From: CAVZLD01 sp964522605
GTDB taxonomy: Bacteria > Planctomycetota > Planctomycetia > Pirellulales > Pirellulaceae
NCBI GenBank assembly: GCA_964522605.1
Contig: CAZFWV010000326.1
Coordinates: forward strand, 1-7,709
Direction of reading: 5' to 3'
Length of the DNA stretch: 7,709 nt
Translations under genes and position numbers: made by a program
In this document: positions 6,167 through 7,709 of the stretch, in pieces
How positions within the stretch are numbered: position 1 is the stretch's first letter
Layout of the letters: the number at the start of each line of letters is the position of its first letter
Notes under the pieces: generated by a model
Told to the model about the DNA's origin: nothing
The model's input: the letters and a program-made list of their open reading frames with translations, nothing else
Databases searched by the model: none

Positions 6167-7709
6167 TGTGGGATCCTGTCTTCTTGTGCGCTACCTTCGT
6201 CCACCCTTCGGCGCGCATCGGCCAGCGCTCGCTGGGCAAGCTGACTCGTTGGATCCAACTGAACCGCTCGCTCCAGTTGGATCACCGCAGCATTCGGTTG
6301 ATTCATCTTCACGTACAACAGACCCAAGTTCACATAAGCGGCCGGATCGTTTGGCTTTAGACGGACGACCGCCAGGTAATGAGGTTCCGCGGAACGATAC
6401 TCCCGCCGACTGACATGATACTTGCCCAGTTCGACGTGCGCCGGAAGATAATCGGGGTCCACTTTTGCGGCCAGCCGATATCGCTCGACCGCCGCCGCGG
6501 TCTGCTTCTGGTTCGCCAGGACCAACCCCCAGTTAAAGTACGCCTCGGCATAATTCGGCTGCAGCTCGATCGCCTTTTCGAACTGGCGATAGGATTCCTC
6601 GAGCCGGTTTTGATGCGACAGGGCGATTCCCAGGCTATTGAGCGCCCTCGCGTATCCAGGACGAAGCGATAACGCGGTCCGCAGGGCCTGCTCGGCTTCC
6701 TTCCATTGCCGCGCACGATTCCGTAAGGCCCCGACCATGTAAAACGCCTCGGCATGATGGGGCAACTGTCGCGTGACCTCGACCCATTGTTGCGTCGCCT
6801 GATCGATGTCTCCAAGTGCGTCGTACAGCGTGCCGAACTGCTTTCGCAACATCCAGTCTTCCGGGTGTTGATCCACCAACTTCTGATATTGCTCGATTGC
6901 ATCCCGGGCGGTGTCCGCGGTCAGCGAGCGCCCCAAACGTTCAATCTCGGCCTCAATCGCCGCATCGCGCAGCTCATGATTCAGCTGCTGGTTAAAGGGC
7001 GGAGTGCGGAGGCGACTTCGCAGTTCTTGCGCGAACAGCAATCGGTGATAGGGAGTCCATCCGAGTCGTTCCGCGCACTGTTGCTCCGTGGGCCAATCCT
7101 GCGCCGGAGGATCCCGAGGCAGTCCAAGTGCCGCAGACAGCGATTCGGCGAACAGCCTCGCCAGCAGATAGTTGCCGCGGAAATTGAAGTGCACGTGCTC
7201 GCACAAAAACTCTTCTCCCGAAATCCCAAGTGGGCTTTGACTGGCGAACGACTCACTCGCATCGATGAAGTAGACCGGCGCGTCACCTTGCCCCTGGGCG
7301 ACGGACCGAATCGTTTCATTGATCTGCGTGCTGGCACGGAATCGAAGCGTATCGAGATCCCGCGCCTGCTGAAAATGATCTCGAGCCTGAACCGCATTAC
7401 CAACACGAAAGAAGCATTCTCCCAGACGAAAGTGCGCCTCCGCAAACTGCGGATCGATACGCAATGCCTCCTGATACGCTGCGATCGCGTCGTTCAGCTC
7501 TCCCCCGGCTTCTGCCACACGACCGCGCTCGTACAATGCGTCCCACTGCTGGATGCGGTCGGGCGAGAGTGCCGGATCATGCAGTGAGGCAAACGGTGCA
7601 CAGTCTTTCAGGTTACTGACGACGGTACCGACGACGACCGGCGTGTCGTCCTGGGCCGCAAGTTGGAGGATGTCTTCGAGGTTTCTTTGAAACTGGTCGT
7701 AGACGCGTT
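6163..7709 (-). CDS. SGNH-hydrolase-like protein with TPR domains, 5' end beyond the window
   Basis: The frame is open to the right edge (first full codon at 7707), giving 514 visible residues; any start codon inside the window, such as the TTG at 7536, would be artificial. Fragment residues 1-45 include VVVGTVVSNLKDCAPF (24-39), resembling a central strand and Asn block of SGNH/GDSL esterases. One or two TPR units follow (about 58-120). Then comes SPLGISGEEFLCEHVHFNF (158-176), where E170-x-x-H173 could stand for the SGNH Asp-x-x-His block, with GNYLLA after it. The C-terminal half is a TPR array: prolines at the same repeat position recur at 282, 316, 350, 384, 418, 452 and 486, an exact 34-residue period, ending near residue 490. 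The catalytic Ser block and any signal or membrane segment lie outside the window. It likely acts as an envelope esterase or acyl-transfer-type partner with a protein-binding scaffold; substrate unknown. The stop overlaps the carbamoyltransferase start (ATGA). Confidence 0.85.
   Translation of the reverse strand, partial: RVYDQFQRNLEDILQLAAQDDTPVVVGTVVSNLKDCAPFASLHDPALSPDRIQQWDALYERGRVAEAGGELNDAIAAYQEALRIDPQFAEAHFRLGECFFRVGNAVQARDHFQQARDLDTLRFRASTQINETIRSVAQGQGDAPVYFIDASESFASQSPLGISGEEFLCEHVHFNFRGNYLLARLFAESLSAALGLPRDPPAQDWPTEQQCAERLGWTPYHRLLFAQELRSRLRTPPFNQQLNHELRDAAIEAEIERLGRSLTADTARDAIEQYQKLVDQHPEDWMLRKQFGTLYDALGDIDQATQQWVEVTRQLPHHAEAFYMVGALRNRARQWKEAEQALRTALSLRPGYARALNSLGIALSHQNRLEESYRQFEKAIELQPNYAEAYFNWGLVLANQKQTAAAVERYRLAAKVDPDYLPAHVELGKYHVSRREYRSAEPHYLAVVRLKPNDPAAYVNLGLLYVKMNQPNAAVIQLERAVQLDPTSQLAQRALADARRRVDEGSAQEDRIPQ

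Overview
The window holds two gene sets, both reading on the minus strand, separated by a 757-base gene-free stretch (2871-3627) packed with inverted repeats. No plus-strand gene, RNA gene, insertion-sequence transposase or CRISPR array is visible. The fairly high GC content, the large TPR/SGNH-type protein, the carbamoyltransferase cassette and the GTACTC-type and TTTAACCCG-type intergenic repeats suggest a planctomycete, perhaps near the Pirellulaceae. That placement is an inference from general knowledge; no marker gene proves it.

In transcription order (right to left), set 1 is: a TPR-rich protein with an apparent SGNH-hydrolase domain (6163 to beyond the right edge, 5' end missing); a 611-residue NodU/CmcH-family O-carbamoyltransferase (4331-6166); a SxtJ-family membrane protein (3904-4320); and a 74-residue DUF5989/SxtK-like membrane protein (3628-3852). 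The first two overlap by 4 bases, and the third follows the second after 10 bases. The last three match in order and size the sxtI-sxtJ-sxtK block known from cyanobacterial saxitoxin clusters. Nothing here points to saxitoxin. The block more likely carbamoylates a cell-envelope glycan or other exported metabolite, with the SGNH/TPR protein as a partner.

Set 2, left of the repeat-rich gap, is a membrane electron-transfer module: a Tat-targeted HybA-like protein with four 4Fe-4S clusters (2001-2870), a HybB/NrfD-like quinone-interacting membrane subunit (706-1980), and a membrane-anchored GcvH-like protein that lacks the lipoyl-lysine (1-690, cut by the left edge). Spacings of 20 and 15 bases with good ribosome binding sites indicate one operon. 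No catalytic subunit (hydrogenase or molybdoenzyme) is visible; it may lie beyond the left edge or elsewhere.

The gap carries three separate structures in tandem: a ~146-base element with ~30-base terminal inverted repeats (3097-3242), a compact hairpin (3295-3328), and a 210-base inverted repeat made of GTACTC/GAGTAC hexamers (3337-3546). The most interesting items are the lipoyl-less GcvH-like subunit in the HybA/HybB operon, the SGNH/TPR-carbamoyltransferase-SxtJ-SxtK cassette, and the symmetrical hexamer repeat.
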